A stretch of 64,000 bases of DNA from Atherinomorus stipes (taxonomy: Eukaryota > Chordata > Actinopteri > Atheriniformes > Atherinidae), in assembly GCA_023101725.1 (NCBI GenBank), contig JALJCO010012648.1, positions 124,001 through 188,000 of the forward strand, written 5' to 3'. The position numbers and the translations under genes were made by a program. Below the pieces are notes generated by a model. The model saw only the letters and a program-made list of their open reading frames with translations, did not search any database and was not told the origin of the DNA. Below, in pieces: positions 1-12,345 of the stretch; positions within the stretch are counted from its first letter, which is position 1, and each line of letters begins with the position of its first letter.

Positions 1-600
1 CATGATGAAAGCTACAGTGAAGAAAGATTTGCCTGCCATCGGTTTTTCTTGTATAGTTTTGAGTTGTCTGTCAAACTTAGGAGGTGTCAATGAGATGGTC
101 ATTTTCTAGTTTGACCTTGTTCTTTTAAATAAACTTCCTACTTTAATTTACTTTAATTTTTACCCATGGTTTCTCCACAACCTGATTCATGCAGACATTT
201 GATGGCTGATCTCGGTTTGATGCCCCTCTTTCACTACAGCATGTTTGGACGACACACTGAATGAAGTATCATGGCAACATGCAGAGGATATCAATGTGGT
301 GACTATTTACAGTAGATGTCTATGGCTTCTTTCGTGTATTTTTCCTCCAATCTTTGCTTCAATTATACATATATATTTACGTAAATACAGCATACATATA
401 TTAAGGGGAGACTTTAACACAACACATTAAAAGTGTTAAAGAATTAAATGTTAAAGCATCATAACTCAGTAAACTTGAGAATTTAGCATGTTTTCAGACA
501 CCTCTTATGATTTATTCTTCTACAAAGCTATAAGGAGGAAATCTTATGGTATTTTCTTGTGTTTCTGGAGACTTTTGGAGACATATGTGTAAGGGCATAT
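1..600. other. non-coding, nothing recognised
   Basis: A+T-rich sequence with only short chance reading frames. No repeat terminus, domain or RNA gene is visible. Confidence 0.6.
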
Positions 601-601
601 G

Positions 602-1672
602 GTCCTAGTTCCCAGTATCAGTTCCAGCTCCCAGCATCATTCCCAGTTTCCCGCATCAGTCCCAGTTCCCAGCATCAGTCCAAGCTCCCAGCACCAGTAC
701 CAGTTCCCAGCATCAGTCCCAGTTCCAAGCATCGGTCCCAGTTCCCAGCATCAGTCCCAGCTCCCAGCATCAGTCCCAGCTCCCAGCATCAGTCCCAGCT
801 CCCAGCATCAGCCCCAGCTCCCAGCATCAGTCCCAGCTCCCAGCATCAGCCCCAGCTCCCAGCATCAGTCCCAGTTCCCAGCATCAGTCCCAGCTCCCAA
901 CATCAGTCCCAGCTCCCAGCATCAGCCCCAGCTCCCAGCATCAGTCCCAGCTCCCAGCATCAGTCCCAGCTCCCAGCATCAGTCCCAGCTCCCAGCATCA
1001 GCCCCAGCTCCCAGCATCAGTCCCAGCTCCCAGCATCAGTCCCAGCTCCCAGCATCAGCCAGGCTCCCAGCATCAGTCCCAGCTCCCAGCATCAGTCCCA
1101 GCTCCCAGCATCAGCCCCAGCTCCCAGCATCAGTCCCAGCTCCCAGCATCAGTCCCAGCTCCCAACATAAGTCCCAGCTCCCAGCATCAGTCCCAGCTCC
1201 CAGCATCAGTCCCAGCTCCCAGTATCATTCCCTGTTCCCAACAAAAGTCCCAGCTCCCAACATCAGTCCCAGCTCCCAGTATCACTCCCTGTTCCCAACA
1301 TAAGTCCCAGCTCCCAGCATCAGTCCCAGCTCCCAGTATAATTCCCTGTTCCCAACATAAGTCCCAGTTCCCAACATCAGTCCCAGCTCCCAGCATCAGT
1401 CCCAGCTCCCAGCATCAGTCCCAGCTCCCAGCATCAGTCCCAGCTCCCAGCATCAGTCCCAGCTCCCAGCATCAGTCCCAGCTCCCAGTATCATTCCCTG
1501 TTCCCAACAAAAGTCCCAGTTCCCAACATCAGTCCCAGCTCCCAGTATCATTCCCTGTTCCCAACATAAGTCCCAGCTCCCAGCATCAGTCCCAGCTCCC
1601 AGTATCATTCCCTGTTCCCAACATAAGCCCCAGCTCCCAGCATCAGTCCCAGCTCCCAGCATTAATCCCAGT
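602..1672. repeat. 19-bp minisatellite
   Basis: A tandem array of a 19-bp unit reading CCCAGCTCCCAGCATCAGT, about 56 copies. Variants include AGTATCATT, TTCCCAACA and single CAG/CCAG changes. Because 19 is not a multiple of three, the array stays open for long distances in several frames on both strands and yields artefactual peptides with a 19-residue period (three units, 57 nt). The left part is fairly uniform. The right part (about 1220-1660) alternates diverged units ending ATTCCCTGTTCCCAACA, a higher-order pattern. No flanking gene was recognised. Confidence 0.95.
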
Positions 1673-1863
1673 TAACAGCTGCAATCATCAAAAAGATATT
1701 TCTTTCAGTCTGTAAAATTGTGTCCAGGAAATTTTCCTTTTTCTATATTTAAAAAAGAAAGAAAGAAACGCAATTAAACTTTTTTTTTTCCAGACATTAA
1801 TAGAGGCTGAGTTTACAATATTATTGTATCTTTCCGTTTTTTTACACATGTGGCAGTTGACAG
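1673..1863. other. A/T-rich spacer
   Basis: Homopolymer A and T stretches follow the minisatellite. No gene or repeat family was recognised. Confidence 0.5.
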
Positions 1864-2012
1864 TCCTGTCACTATGCCTCCGAGTGTTGATGTTCCCTGG
1901 CTACTTGGCCAAGGGGATGTCCCTTTGGCTGACTGGTTAGCGCGCATGACTCTCACCCGGGAGTCTGTGGTTCAATTCCCGCCCGGGCCCTCCTTCGTCC
2001 TGCCACACACAT
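1864..2012 (+). mobile_element. tRNA-like dispersed repeat (SINE-like), copy 1
   Basis: The segment holds a box A-like TGGCTGACTGG (about 1926-1936) and a box B-like GGTTCAATTCC (about 1969-1979), spaced as in a tRNA promoter. The middle resembles a tRNA-Glu(CTC) anticodon arm (ACTCTCACC). The T arm does not pair properly, so this is not a working tRNA gene. A second copy lies inverted at 50084-50204, and the match extends upstream of the tRNA-like head (CCTGTCACTA.GCCTCCGA) and downstream (GGCCCTCCTTC.TCCTGCCACA). A CTAT/TAGA microsatellite follows at 2008-2046. Confidence 0.65.
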
Positions 2013-2046
2013 CTATCTATCTATACTACATATCTAGATAGATAGT

Positions 2047-3985
2047 TATACATGGGAAACAGATTTTTCTGATTATTAAACATTCTGTGAGTCTGTAAGT
2101 TTACTCGTACAGAGAGACATCAGGGATAAATAAAGCTTGCAGGGTGAACATCTGGATCCTGGGTCAGAATTTACAACATCCAGACACTCGTATAACGAAA
2201 ATATGAACTACCCGCTTTCCCAGATGTTCCCAGGCTCATCAGATATTCAAATGGATGCACAGTACCTCAGTGTTCTGTTGACGGACGACTACAGATACCT
2301 TAAACTGAGGCCTCGTCATTCATTTGTTATTGGATTATGCAAGATGATGAGAACATGCATGCAAATGTATGCATAAGCTGGTGAGTCAGGCGTTGTGATG
2401 TCCTGGGGCTGAGCATGGGGGTAGGTTTGTCTTCTCTGTGGGAAAGGTGAGAAGTTTTGATTTTTACACACTGCAGTTTTCAGCAGATTGTTCAGCTCTT
2501 CTATGATTTAGCATCACATCCTTCTTCTGTTTTTCAAACCCTCCTCTGTGCTCCTCATGTGTCTCAGGCCCCGATGAGTGGGCGCCAGTAACTCTGATCC
2601 TCCCAACACTCAACCACGCCTGACCCTGATGCATCACTTGCTCATGGGCATGGAGGAGGGAAACAAAGAGGGAGAAAATAGACGAGAGGGGTGCTATCCT
2701 TCTCCAGCAGGAGAGTACGGTACAGCAGATCAGTGGTCTTCACCAGCTTTCATCTTGTAGTGAACTGCCACCTGGCCTCTGTACAAAAAACATTCATCTG
2801 AACCTGAGAGCTTTTCTTCCTCTGCAGCGGCTCAGTCTGGAAAAGCTTAAACGCAAAAGACGACTCAGTTACCCACATGCCGAACGTGGTCGTAGGACTT
2901 TCTTATGAAACAGATTTCACTAATCCTTTGTGTTTTATTTCTGATGGAAACCTGCCTTCGGTGAAATCCAGGCTTTCAAAGTCCTCCATGGCTTGCTCCT
3001 ATTTCATTACGATTTCCCTTGATCCACATTGTAGTTGTTAAGGAGGGAGATCAATCACTTGTGCACGCCAGGATGAAAATTACTAGTCCTCTGTCGGCTG
3101 GTGAGTCAGATATCCAGGAATTCCAAGGACAATTTCCCCAAAGCACTAATGCAGCATTGCACCAAATGTGGGAAGCGTGTGGCATGACCCATGCTGCAGA
3201 TATAGTCACCTTTCCCTGATCCACAGGGGTTAAAATCACTCATTTTCCCCACATTTATCACACAGAGTTCCTCACCAAAAGCCCTCAGTTTAGCCACATT
3301 TATCTGCTTCAGCACTCATCACTTCAGACTAATGAGATATTCCATTCAGTCCTCAACCTGAGAGATATAATGATACAGGTTTGTGTGCATATAGAAAAGA
3401 AAAGGCACCACCTTCAGGGAAAAATCCATATAATTCTATCTTTCTTTTGTAAGATTGACTTTTCAAGTTGTTTATGAATGCGCATTGAGAACAGGCCTGG
3501 ACTCATCTCATGGGAAAAACAAAGAACTCGCTGAGTTAAAGGTCTGATCACTGTTATCTGGCTGAAATGACACCTCACTGCACTTCACACCTCACACACA
3601 TGCACCGATGTGAGTGCAGGGGTGGGTTCAATGCCAGCTGTTAACTGGCACTCACACACGTGCTCTGAATCGTGCTCCCTGTACACACTCGGCTATGTTT
3701 TCTCTTCAAGAGTGATTCATTCATGCTGTTAAGAGGCATCTTGCTCCCTTCCATTAGCTTTTAGCAGGTAAAGTCTGGGCTGTAAATGTTCATTTTACAA
3801 TATTATAACTGGTTTCATGGCCTGATGTGTAAAAAAAAAAAAAAAGAGAGAGAGAGAGATCCATGCATAGAACCTGATTTTTGCAATAAAATCCCAACAG
3901 GATGCTTTAGGTTACTAAACTGGCTAAAATGGTCATTTCTTTTTTTACTCATTTCTACGGTGGCCCACAGGTGCAAATACGCCTC
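2047..3985. other. non-coding interval
   Basis: No convincing gene or element ends. A short poly(A)/(GA)n tract lies at 3830-3861. The small open frames here lack recognisable domains. Confidence 0.5.
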
Positions 3986-3987
3986 AT

Positions 3988-4350
3988 ATACAACTGCAAG
4001 AAGAAAATGCTGCAAAAACTAAAACTGCAACAAGAAAATGCAGCATAAACAAAAACAGCATCTTCTTGTTGCACTTGTTTTCGTGAATGTTCCATTTGCT
4101 TGTTGCAGCTGTTTTTGTTTTTGCAGCATTATCGTTTTTGCAGATTTTTTGTTGCAGTTTTTGTTTATGCTGCATTTTCCTGTTGCATTCGTTTTGGTGA
4201 ATGTTGCATTTTCTTGTTGCAGTTGTTTCCATTGTTGCAGCATTATCGTTTTTGCAGATTTCTTGTAGCAGTTTTTTTTTTGTTTATGCTGCATCTTCTT
4301 GTTGCAGTTTCCATTGTTGCAGAATTATCTTGTTGCAGTTGTTTTTGATG
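3988..4350. repeat. TGTTGCAG-rich inverted/tandem repeat cluster
   Basis: CTGCAACAAGAAAATGCAGC-type words at 3990-4055 recur as their reverse complement at about 4150-4190 and 4265-4315. Diverged copies of TTGCAGCATTATCGTTTTTGCAGA lie at 4120-4145 and 4236-4260. The block is therefore both tandem and inverted. Reading frames of 60-90 codons on both strands are by-products of the repeat. Confidence 0.7.
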
Positions 4351-4921
4351 AGCGAATTTGCAACTGTGGGCTACCATATATTTTATTACTGAAGCACCTG
4401 TACTATCAGTTAGTCTGAGTATCTCCAAAAGTGGCAAAATCCTGCTGACACACAAACTGTTGTTGCAAATTTTGAAGTGAAAGATGGTTTCTAATGCTGA
4501 CAGGATGTGACAGCCACCTGCTGCAGAGGTGGTGTGTGTTGGTTCTCCAGGCTGTGGCGCCTTGCGTGATGGACAGACAGTGAACGCAGATATGACAGAG
4601 AGCGAGCTTGGAATTTAAATACTAAGTAGGCAGATACAGTACAGGAGCTGCTGGGTAAAGTATGGCTGAGTATGACATGACATCAGCTATGATGTGACCT
4701 GAAGTGGTGGTCAACCTATCTCAGTGTAGACCACCACATGCTCTCCATTGCAAGTAAATGCCTCATATTTACAATGTTTTCTTTATTGAAATAGTTACAC
4801 TGATCAAAGTATTTTCAGGGTTCCTGTTGAAGTTATAAAAAACAGAAAGATTCGTATATCACTTTCCTTCAGTTAGTCCTTTTTCTGTTAACTTCTGCGA
4901 TGTTGAAGGCTAAATTTAACA
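4351..4921. other. non-coding interval
   Basis: Nothing recognised. Confidence 0.5.
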
Positions 4922-5203
4922 GTGCATTCAGACCAAACACAGTTTCAGGATCAAAAACGCACCTAAAATCCAAAGTTGGACGCTGGCCCCAACACTTAGA
5001 CATTCAGAGACAAAAACACTCTAGACACCCGAGATGCGAATCAGAGTGCTGGACCTGGTTGTCTTCCTTTGCCTGCGACTTTGTGCACCCTAAAGAAAAA
5101 TTGGTTAAAACAACCCAAGAAATTTGTTGAATTTTACCAGTCTGGTTGGTGGTCATGTATCCAACCAATCTTTTGGTTAAAACACCCAAAAGGTCGGTTA
5201 GGT

Positions 5204-5249
5204 ATTTTGGTCAAAGTGACTGATACAAATTGGTTACTTTGACCAAAAT
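5204..5249. repeat. perfect 14-bp hairpin
   Basis: ATTTTGGTCAAAGT at 5204-5217 is repeated as ACTTTGACCAAAAT at 5236-5249. It sits in a stretch rich in TTGGTTA/TAACCAA words (5100-5280). Confidence 0.8.
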
Positions 5250-5487
5250 ATTGGTTAATCTAACAATACTGGTTTAACCAACTGCATTTGCTGTTTTCCT
5301 AACCACTCCAATCTCAGAGTGTACGATGGCGGATGAAACTGAGCAGCTGCTTGGCTTTATTTGCTCCACAAGGCCAAAGAACGACGTCGTCGTTGCATTT
5401 CTGTGCCGTGTCTGGATTCATCAGATTGTTTAGAGGCATTTTAAGTTTGAGTTTCACTGTTTACTCCAACAGCTAAGCAGTGTTCTT

Positions 5488-5615
5488 CTGTTTCCTGTCT
5501 GTCATTATTGGACAAACTGATAAATTCAGGTGTGCCTGACCTCAGTAACCACGACAACAATGGCCAGACACCCCTGGATTAATCAGTTTGTCCAATAATG
5601 AAAGACAGGAAACAG
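5488..5615. mobile_element. short fold-back/MITE, 128 bp
   Basis: Inverted arms of about 46 bp flank an 18- to 36-bp centre. The left arm begins CTGTTTCCTGTCTGTCATTA and the right arm ends AAAGACAGGAAACAG. The arms differ at only a few positions. No clear target duplication was found, so the superfamily is undetermined. Confidence 0.7.
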
Positions 5616-6459
5616 ATGAGCACGGTTTCAGGAAGTAGTGGGGTTGTGCATATGGCCCATAGACACTTTCAGCACTATTTTTTAATCTGGGCCTAGTTTG
5701 ATGACCTGGTGTCCCAAAGCAGGACGGCAGGTCATCAACCCGCTGTTCGGAAACCCGGGATTGCCCAGGTTCTTCTTGATATTTCCCATGATGTCAGAAA
5801 ATGTGCCTCTGCATCATCACACTGATTTATTAAGGTCCAAATTTGCGTGTAGTAATTTGCCCACACAATTTAGAATTTTGTGCGAGGGGCTGAACCTTGC
5901 GGGTGATTTACAACGAATGAAGGTGCAAATGACAGCGGGTGAAAACGTGTTGGAAACGCCCCTATATAAATTAGGTTTTGCATGCTTCAAGGTTTGCAGC
6001 TTGACGAATTGCGAGAGACGACAGCACAAAAGGAAATATGATGCCAGATGAGGATGGAGATATCAGGAGGACAGAAATTAAAATAATAAAAAAAAAGAAT
6101 GATGAATATAAAAATTTAAATAACATAACATGTATCTGTGCAGAGTCTCAGAAGTGGACAGTTTATGAGGACATGGATCAGGAGTTGCTGAACACATGAA
6201 GTGTCTGCAGCTCCGACATGGTCTCTATTACGCAGGAGGTGCACACTTTGGCACAATGCCAACGGCTTCAGAGGCTCTCGGCTTTAGTTCTCATAAAGCT
6301 GCACAGTGACTGCAAACTTTCAGTTATCCAGAATATTTTACACCAGTGATTAAAAAGTAGTTTGCCGTGTTGATTTTTATTGAATCAACCATGAGAACTA
6401 AATATGCTGCCCTCACTGCTCATGAAAAATGATAATGAAACAGATTTGTGTGTGTCCAG

Positions 6460-7268
6460 TAGGGATGAGCAAGTTCACCACTATCTGTATCTGTTCAACC
6501 ATCTACATTATCTGTATCTGTATCTGTATCTGTTCAACCATCTACATTATCTGTATCTGTATCTGTATCTGTTCAACCATCTACATTATCTGTATCTGTA
6601 TCTGTATCTGTACTCGGAATGGGCGGGCCTTAAACCGGACGTGGGTGTGGTTCGAGTGGAAGTGGGTGGGGCTTAAATCAGCACATTGTTTTAAGTCTGA
6701 AATTGATACAAATTCATCAGAAGTTTCTTGATTTGTTGTTTATTTGGTAACTATTTACAGAACAACCTCAGAGTAAAGATTCAATATTTTTGATCACAAT
6801 AGCAAAGGAACTATTTACAGTTTTTTTTTATAAAATCATAACATGAATATTTTTGAGTTCACAACAATGTATCCAGTCAGAAATTATGAGCTACGAAGTA
6901 TGCATGAACAAGTTTTCATACTCAACACAACTTTATGTTTAGTCTATTTTCTGTTTTATTTCATGATCAAACTGTGAATTTTTTCTCAATAATTCAGTTT
7001 TAAATAATTATTTATTTAATTACCTAACATCCTGTTTTTTTCCCCCACCGCACGGCTGGCAGCAGAGATGTGTGTCTGTTCAGGGGGGGCGGGTGCTGTG
7101 TGTGACTGGCCAATCACAGAGCGTGCAGACAGTCAGTTATCAAATAAGGATTCTCCTTCAGCACGAGCTCGGATATTGATGAGTTTTACTCGTATCATGC
7201 TCGTACTCATCAAAAATGCATTATCCCTACCGGATACTCGTCTGAAATGAGTATCCAGCTCATCCCTA
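6460..7268. mobile_element. non-autonomous hAT element with 8-bp duplication
   Basis: The element runs from TAGGGATGAGC to GCTCATCCCTA. It is flanked by GTGTCCAG (6452-6459) and ATGTCCGG (7269-7276), six of eight matching and both differences transitions, as expected for an aged hAT duplication. It has no transposase. Internal subterminal words such as ACTCGTAT/GAGTATCC fit the hAT pattern. It contains the CTGTAT array at 6479-6611. Confidence 0.75.
6479..6611. repeat. CTGTAT-based compound tandem repeat
   Basis: Three copies of a unit of roughly 45 bp. Each has several TATCTG hexamers followed by TTCAACCATCTACAT. The array lies just inside the left end of the hAT element. Confidence 0.9.
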
Positions 7269-7868
7269 ATGTCCGGGATTGTCTCTCTCAGAAGTTGTAG
7301 CCTTTTGTTTACAAAGCTGCAAGTTTGCACCTGCCTTTCAGACATACTAAAATAGACGCAAAAAAACAAGCAACGCAATGCGTCTCACGGTTGATAAATC
7401 ACCTTGCGAGTGCTAAATTAATATATTTACATTACGTGCACTTCTGCGTGTAAACGCCCCATATTGCATATTCATTGCAGAACAAGTACTAAACAGAAAA
7501 GAGGCGCTATTTAGCACGTTTTAAAGACCAAACCCTTTTGGACGCTGTTAATAGATCAGTTTGTACATTTTTTTTTTTGCATGTGCAGTGAGATAGCTCA
7601 CGTTTTTACACACGCAAACCTTTGATAGATCCGGCCCTGAGTCGCTCTGATTGGTTGACACCACACCTCAACCTGCAAAAGCTCAGATTTTCCAACTCTG
7701 GTGTCCGCCACCTTGGATGCGAGGCACGCATCTCGGATGCTCAAACTTTCAAACCTCGCCGCTAGAGGGCTCGACGCCCCTATGAGGCATTCACATAGAT
7801 TTGCATGTAAACCAGACGCCCCAAACGCCCACGTCACGTTTGGTCTGAACAACCTGTTAGCTTATGGG

Positions 7869-8497
7869 GAGATAAAAGATAAGATAAAGATAAGAGATAC
7901 TTTATTCATATGGAACAGAGGAAGTTCCGGTGTCCTGCAGCATGTGTGCCATACATAACAAAACACTCTCACTAGAGTGCAACACAACAAGGTGACAGCA
8001 GTAAATAAGATAAGTTAAAAGCTACTATCTATAGTAATAAAACGCACATTAACATGATTTATTGTACAGTCTTCTAGCAGCGGCATAAAAATCCTCCTCA
8101 GCCTCTCGGTCCTACTGTGTATGCAGAGGAACCGTTTCTCTGGGCGACCGCGGTGTCATACAGCAGCCGACTGTTGTTTCTAAAGATGGCCTGCATCCTG
8201 CTCCTGATTTGTTTCTCCACCCCCTCCCCATCACTAACACGCTTCCTGACCAGTTTGTCAAGCTGGTTCCCCTCCCTGGTCGTCATGTAATTATTCCCCC
8301 TGCACAGAACAGCCAAAAGTGCAGCACTGGTGACAACTGACAGCATTTCATTACCGACATCAAAGCTTCCTGAGAAAGAAGTCTGCTCTGACCTTTTCTG
8401 TATGCTGCACTTGCATGCACCGACCAGTCCACTTTATGATCCAGTTGGCCCCGTTATTTGGAAGTCTGGATCACCTCAGGTGGATGATGCGCTCACT
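7869..8497 (-). pseudogene. LINE reverse transcriptase C-terminus and 3' tail (part 1)
   Basis: On the minus strand this encodes the region after the RT core of a CR1/Rex-type LINE. A segment like LRSF.V..EMLSVVTSAAL is followed by QLDKLVRKRVSDGEG and FRNNSRLLYDTAVAQRNGSS. The 3' end is a GATAA-rich tail (plus-strand 7869-7902 reads GAGATAAAAGATAAGATAAA). The 5' continuation lies at 9305-9480, across an inserted DNA element. Frames are broken and no complete ORF remains. The clade assignment is by recognition of the conserved LDKLVRKA-like motif, not by alignment. Confidence 0.7.
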
Positions 8498-9304
8498 AGC
8501 TACGTTTACATGGACAAATAATTCATCTATCCCATTGAAATCTTTCCGATCGGAGCTTCCAGCTGACACGTTTACATGGACAGTGGAAAAGTGATCCGAT
8601 CGGTATTAACTTGATGGACAGATATTTTTGTAATGTTTTTGACATGCGCAATGGCTCCTGGATCGTAAGAAGAGGAGTTTTCTTTTTAAATGCATAATCT
8701 TTTGACCGTTAAAATGCTCAATAATCATTAACTCTTTCAGTGGGGATTTTAAAAAAACAGCCATATAACGGGTCTGCACTGGACCCGCGGCTGAAGCACA
8801 TGATCATGAATGGATCCGCTATGGATCCAGGCAAAGGTGCAGCTACAGCTTTAGCTCTGCCTTTGCTCCGCCTAACATCAGAGTTTCCAGTCAGAACGCG
8901 GATCATCAGTGGATCCATTCCGCTGTGCAAGAGGACTCCTGCATGACTGTGCAAGGCGGATCCGTGGTGAACAGCGCAGCTGCCGCGGATCTGCGGCGCT
9001 GTCCTTTGGGGTTTCCCAGCAAAGTCCTGATGTGTTTTGCTTCCCTGAATCTGCTACGTCACGCAACCCCAACGTGGTTCACGCATGCGCAGAGACAAAA
9101 TTCCACAGAAATGATCGGAATGACTGTTTACATGAGCATTTTTTCTGCTTATCGGATCATAAAAAGGATTAAAACCACCCCTCTCAATTGGATTGGAAAT
9201 TCTTTCCGATCGAGGCCGATCGGATCAGCTGACATGTTTACATGGCGCATTTTTATTCTGATTGGCGTTTGATCGGATCAAAATTGCGCCATGTAAACGC
9301 AACT
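8498..9304. mobile_element. DNA element with GTTTACATGG termini
   Basis: The left end is AGCTACGTTTACATGG and the right end CCATGTAAACGCAACT, an inverted pair with 14 of 16 positions matching. Subterminal copies of TTTACATGG and (T/A)CCGATCGG occur inside both ends. The element has no transposase and splits a LINE RT into two parts. No target duplication could be assigned, so the superfamily is open. Confidence 0.65.
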
Positions 9305-9480
9305 GCTGCCTCCCAAAGTTCATAGATGTATTGAGGATGAGTCCGTTGGCACCTGCTCTGTAAAGTCCCAGATGACCCGTCTGCCTCCCCTCATCCCAGA
9401 AACAAGCCACCTCAGTATCATCCCAGTATCTCTGCACGCGACATGATGGAGGCCTGCAGGTGCAGTCGGATGTGTGAAAG
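9305..9480 (-). pseudogene. LINE reverse transcriptase core fragment (part 2)
   Basis: The minus strand encodes YWDDTEVACFWDEG followed by GHLGLYRAGANGLILNTS. This matches the catalytic YADD box and the following conserved segment of a LINE RT, with the alanine of YADD changed to tryptophan. It is the upstream continuation of the 7869-8497 fragment, displaced by the DNA element at 8498-9304. Sequence between the two pieces of the original ORF is missing, so the copy was also deleted. Confidence 0.65.
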
Positions 9481-9639
9481 GTAAAAGAGGGGATAACACA
9501 TCTGCCTGTGTTAAAAGCCGCAGTGGCTCTCTTGTTTTACGTGTTAAAGGCAAAAACTGTAGGAAATATGGACGTAGTTTCCGCTCACTTCTCAATGCAA
9601 AACACATTCAAGATATTTATGCAAACTGTAAAATCATGT

Positions 9640-9721
9640 GATTTTTCTCTTAAGGGCCAAAAAGTATCAGTAGCAATGAAAAAGTATCATAAACTACTGG
9701 CATCGTATCACCCATCCCTAT
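9640..9721 (-). mobile_element. truncated hAT end
   Basis: The reverse complement begins TAGGGATGGGTGATAC and continues with GATGCCAGTAGTTTATG. This matches the left end of the hAT element at 47662-48188. Only one terminus is visible here. Confidence 0.55.
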
Positions 9722-11099
9722 TTCAAACTAACTTCATTTTGTTTTATACCAAGATGATGATGTCAGGTTCATCTTACTTAGAGTATTAGATGAACTCAAG
9801 CTTGTTCTTGCCTCGTAGCAGGAACTTATTCTGAGTGTTTTTAGCTGAAACTAATGTCAGACCACAGACACCTCGGTCACGGTGCAGCAGCTGCTGGATA
9901 ATAGGCATTATATACAGGAATAAACAATAAGCTGAAAGCAGTCACATGACACTACCAACACTATTTATAAATACTTCATTTGTAAATGATCTCTAATTTG
10001 TTGTTAAAAGAAGTGAACTGCATTGTGGGAAACTTGCTCCCTCACCATCATTAATTTCCATGGACTCAGTTTAATTACGTTATCTTGCATTTTGCCCTCC
10101 AATGTTCTTACGACTTACTTAAGATAAGTATTATCAACTAAATTAAAATGAAGTTGTATCTACTTAAAATATTCCATTCAAACCAATGTTACATTTTACA
10201 GTGTAACCATGAGAAGTTTTACTACAATGGCTGCTTTACTGGTTTTTGTGGTGCACACAGCTTTCTGTTGTAGTGATCTCAAGCCCAAAGGTCTCAGAAA
10301 AAGGATGCACACATCTAACTAAATATGCTTTGGAACGCTTATTGATGGATAAATGCCACAGTTGGAGTTAAAGCAGATGTTCCAAGGATTTCTCTGTTCA
10401 GAGAGGGACATTCTCTGAACAATCACTGATTTACGGTCCTGAGGGCAACTCAGCATGACCACATCTGCAAGATACTCCAGATAACCCCCACCAGCACAGA
10501 ACCTGGATTTTGGTAAAACAAACAACAGGCCAATTGTTGAACTCGGAACCTCCAAACTTGGAGATAACAGAAAATCTCCTTCACAGTATTTACGACCTGC
10601 TATAAACTGGTTCCTTTAGCCAATTTGGTAATGTGTTCTTAACATCCAAGTACTGTTTTATATTGTTAGGAAAGTAAGCTCATGTTAATCCCATGATGAA
10701 GACTTTTCTTTGATATGCAACATGACATACTTTGGTGATTAGAAACTACATGTTTCTTCCCCAAATTCACATCACATGCATTCCAGGATTTGCTGCATAA
10801 AGGTGAAGAAAGAGACACTTTACCCAATTGCTGAAATCCACTTTTATGTTAGAAACGGACTTCCTGATATCAAATGATGTCTAACACATGCATTTTCTTT
10901 ACAGGAATCTTAAGGCATCAAGATTAATCCTGTTTTATCTGTTTAGCTGATTTGTTTATTCAATGTCTTCCTTTATTCATATAATTCAGATCTTTGCTTT
11001 ATTTTATTTTATTGTGTTCATTTTATTTCATCATGTCTGAATAACTGATACACTTTTAGACATGCCTCACTTAGAATTCACAGATGCTTATAACCATTA
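9722..11099. other. non-coding interval
   Basis: Nothing coding recognised. The 10040-10205 part ends TTTTACAGTGTAACC and may be an old MITE, but the partner end was not found. Confidence 0.4.
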
Positions 11100-12345
11100 A
11101 GCTTAAATGATCAAATGATCATTCGAGACGTGTCTGACTATTGGATGAAACCTGACTCTGTCAGCTTCCCATTGGCTGACAAGCTGCAACCCACATTCCA
11201 CTGCCAGGCAGAGCGCGAAGCTCTGAACTGAGAAGAACTGAGAGTACAAAGGAGAACACGAGAATGTGAACACGAATGTGAACACGCAGAAGAACGAACA
11301 AGGCAGAACTGAAGAAACTTGGAACAACGGGGAAAGAATTAAATAAAACCTGCTCTGAACTCAGCAGAGTTCAGAACCACGGATCACTCAGGGAGGAGTG
11401 ATGGAGAGAAGAAGACTTTAACCTTTATGTAAACCAGTTACATATTTTTGTACCTTTTCCAGCGAAAGCCATTTTTATTTTTGAATCCCTCCCGTGATTA
11501 TCTGCCAGTATTTTTACCATCAACCATCCGTGATATCAGTCCTGAAGCTGCACGTCTCTGGGGAGACGGATGAGAGAGAGAGGACGAACCAGATCCACCA
11601 CTGAGCTGACAGCCCGCAGAGAGCCGGACGAACTTCCAGGAGATCGGGAAGATTTTTGGGGCCATCCACCCGACAATCTTCCAAAGGATTGAGGAACAGT
11701 CCAGCAGAACCAGGACGTGAGTGAAGCACCTCAGTCAGACGGAACCTCTGAGGAGAATCCTGATCATTTGCTATGAAATATGATCTGATGTCACAAGAAG
11801 TTGGTGATAGTGAATTAATCCAGGCCTACGGTTTACCAGACCCAGTTTAACTTTGTTTAGTTGGATTAAGAAATCCTTCCTTCTTTTTCTTTGAACATTT
11901 ATTAATTAACTGAGGCTTAATTAATTTATGTTTCATTTTCATACCATCTCATATTTCTTTCACTAGATAACTTTTGGTCGATCATCATGCTTACATATTT
12001 CTTGTATATATCTTGTACATACATTATCTCATGTAGTTTGTAGACTAGTTAATAAATACTCTGTATTATCTTAACTAGTCGTTGTTTGTGGTTTTTCTGA
12101 TGTATCATGAAAGGTCACTTCAAGCGAGAACTCATGAAAGCGTCCTGAGACTGATCACTTAATTAAATCAATCTAAGAATTGATTTAAGACATTAATGGT
12201 TTTCCTTGCTTCCATTACATATCAAATAAGTAAGGTGGTGCTCCGAGGCTGTATTAGTATTGATATTAATAGAAATATTAATATTAATATCATACATAGT
12301 GATGCTTACATATTGTGATGCCCAAGCTAAATCACTACACTGTGT
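11100..12345 (+). mobile_element. unclassified repeat-like block, possibly LTR-like
   Basis: This block has LTR-like properties: a purine-rich leader, an AATAAA-type signal near 12050 (TTAATAAATACTCTG) followed by a T/G-rich segment, and a possible terminal CA near 12338. No primer-binding site, gag/pol ORF or matching second LTR is present, and no target duplication was identified. It could equally be host sequence. Confidence 0.25.

Larger units (their letters stand above)
4922..7852. mobile_element. possible large DNA transposon remnant (ends only)
   Basis: The left side reads TGCATTCAGACCAAAC (about 4922-4937) and the right side GTTTGGTCTGAAC (about 7839-7851), an inverted pair. Both inner flanks also share the word CGAGATGCG in opposite orientation. 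No target duplication or transposase was found. The interval contains a hairpin, a 128-bp fold-back and a hAT element, all apparently later insertions. The pairing of these ends is an inference. Confidence 0.3.

Noticed and set aside
559..1662. Proline/serine/glutamine-rich frames on the plus strand and Trp/Gly-rich frames on the minus strand
   Set aside because: They are products of the 19-bp minisatellite in multiple frames, with no domain and no start context.
1920..1995. Functional tRNA-Glu gene
   Set aside because: Box A and B are present, but the T arm and acceptor stem do not pair well and a dispersed relative exists, so it is a tRNA-like repeat.
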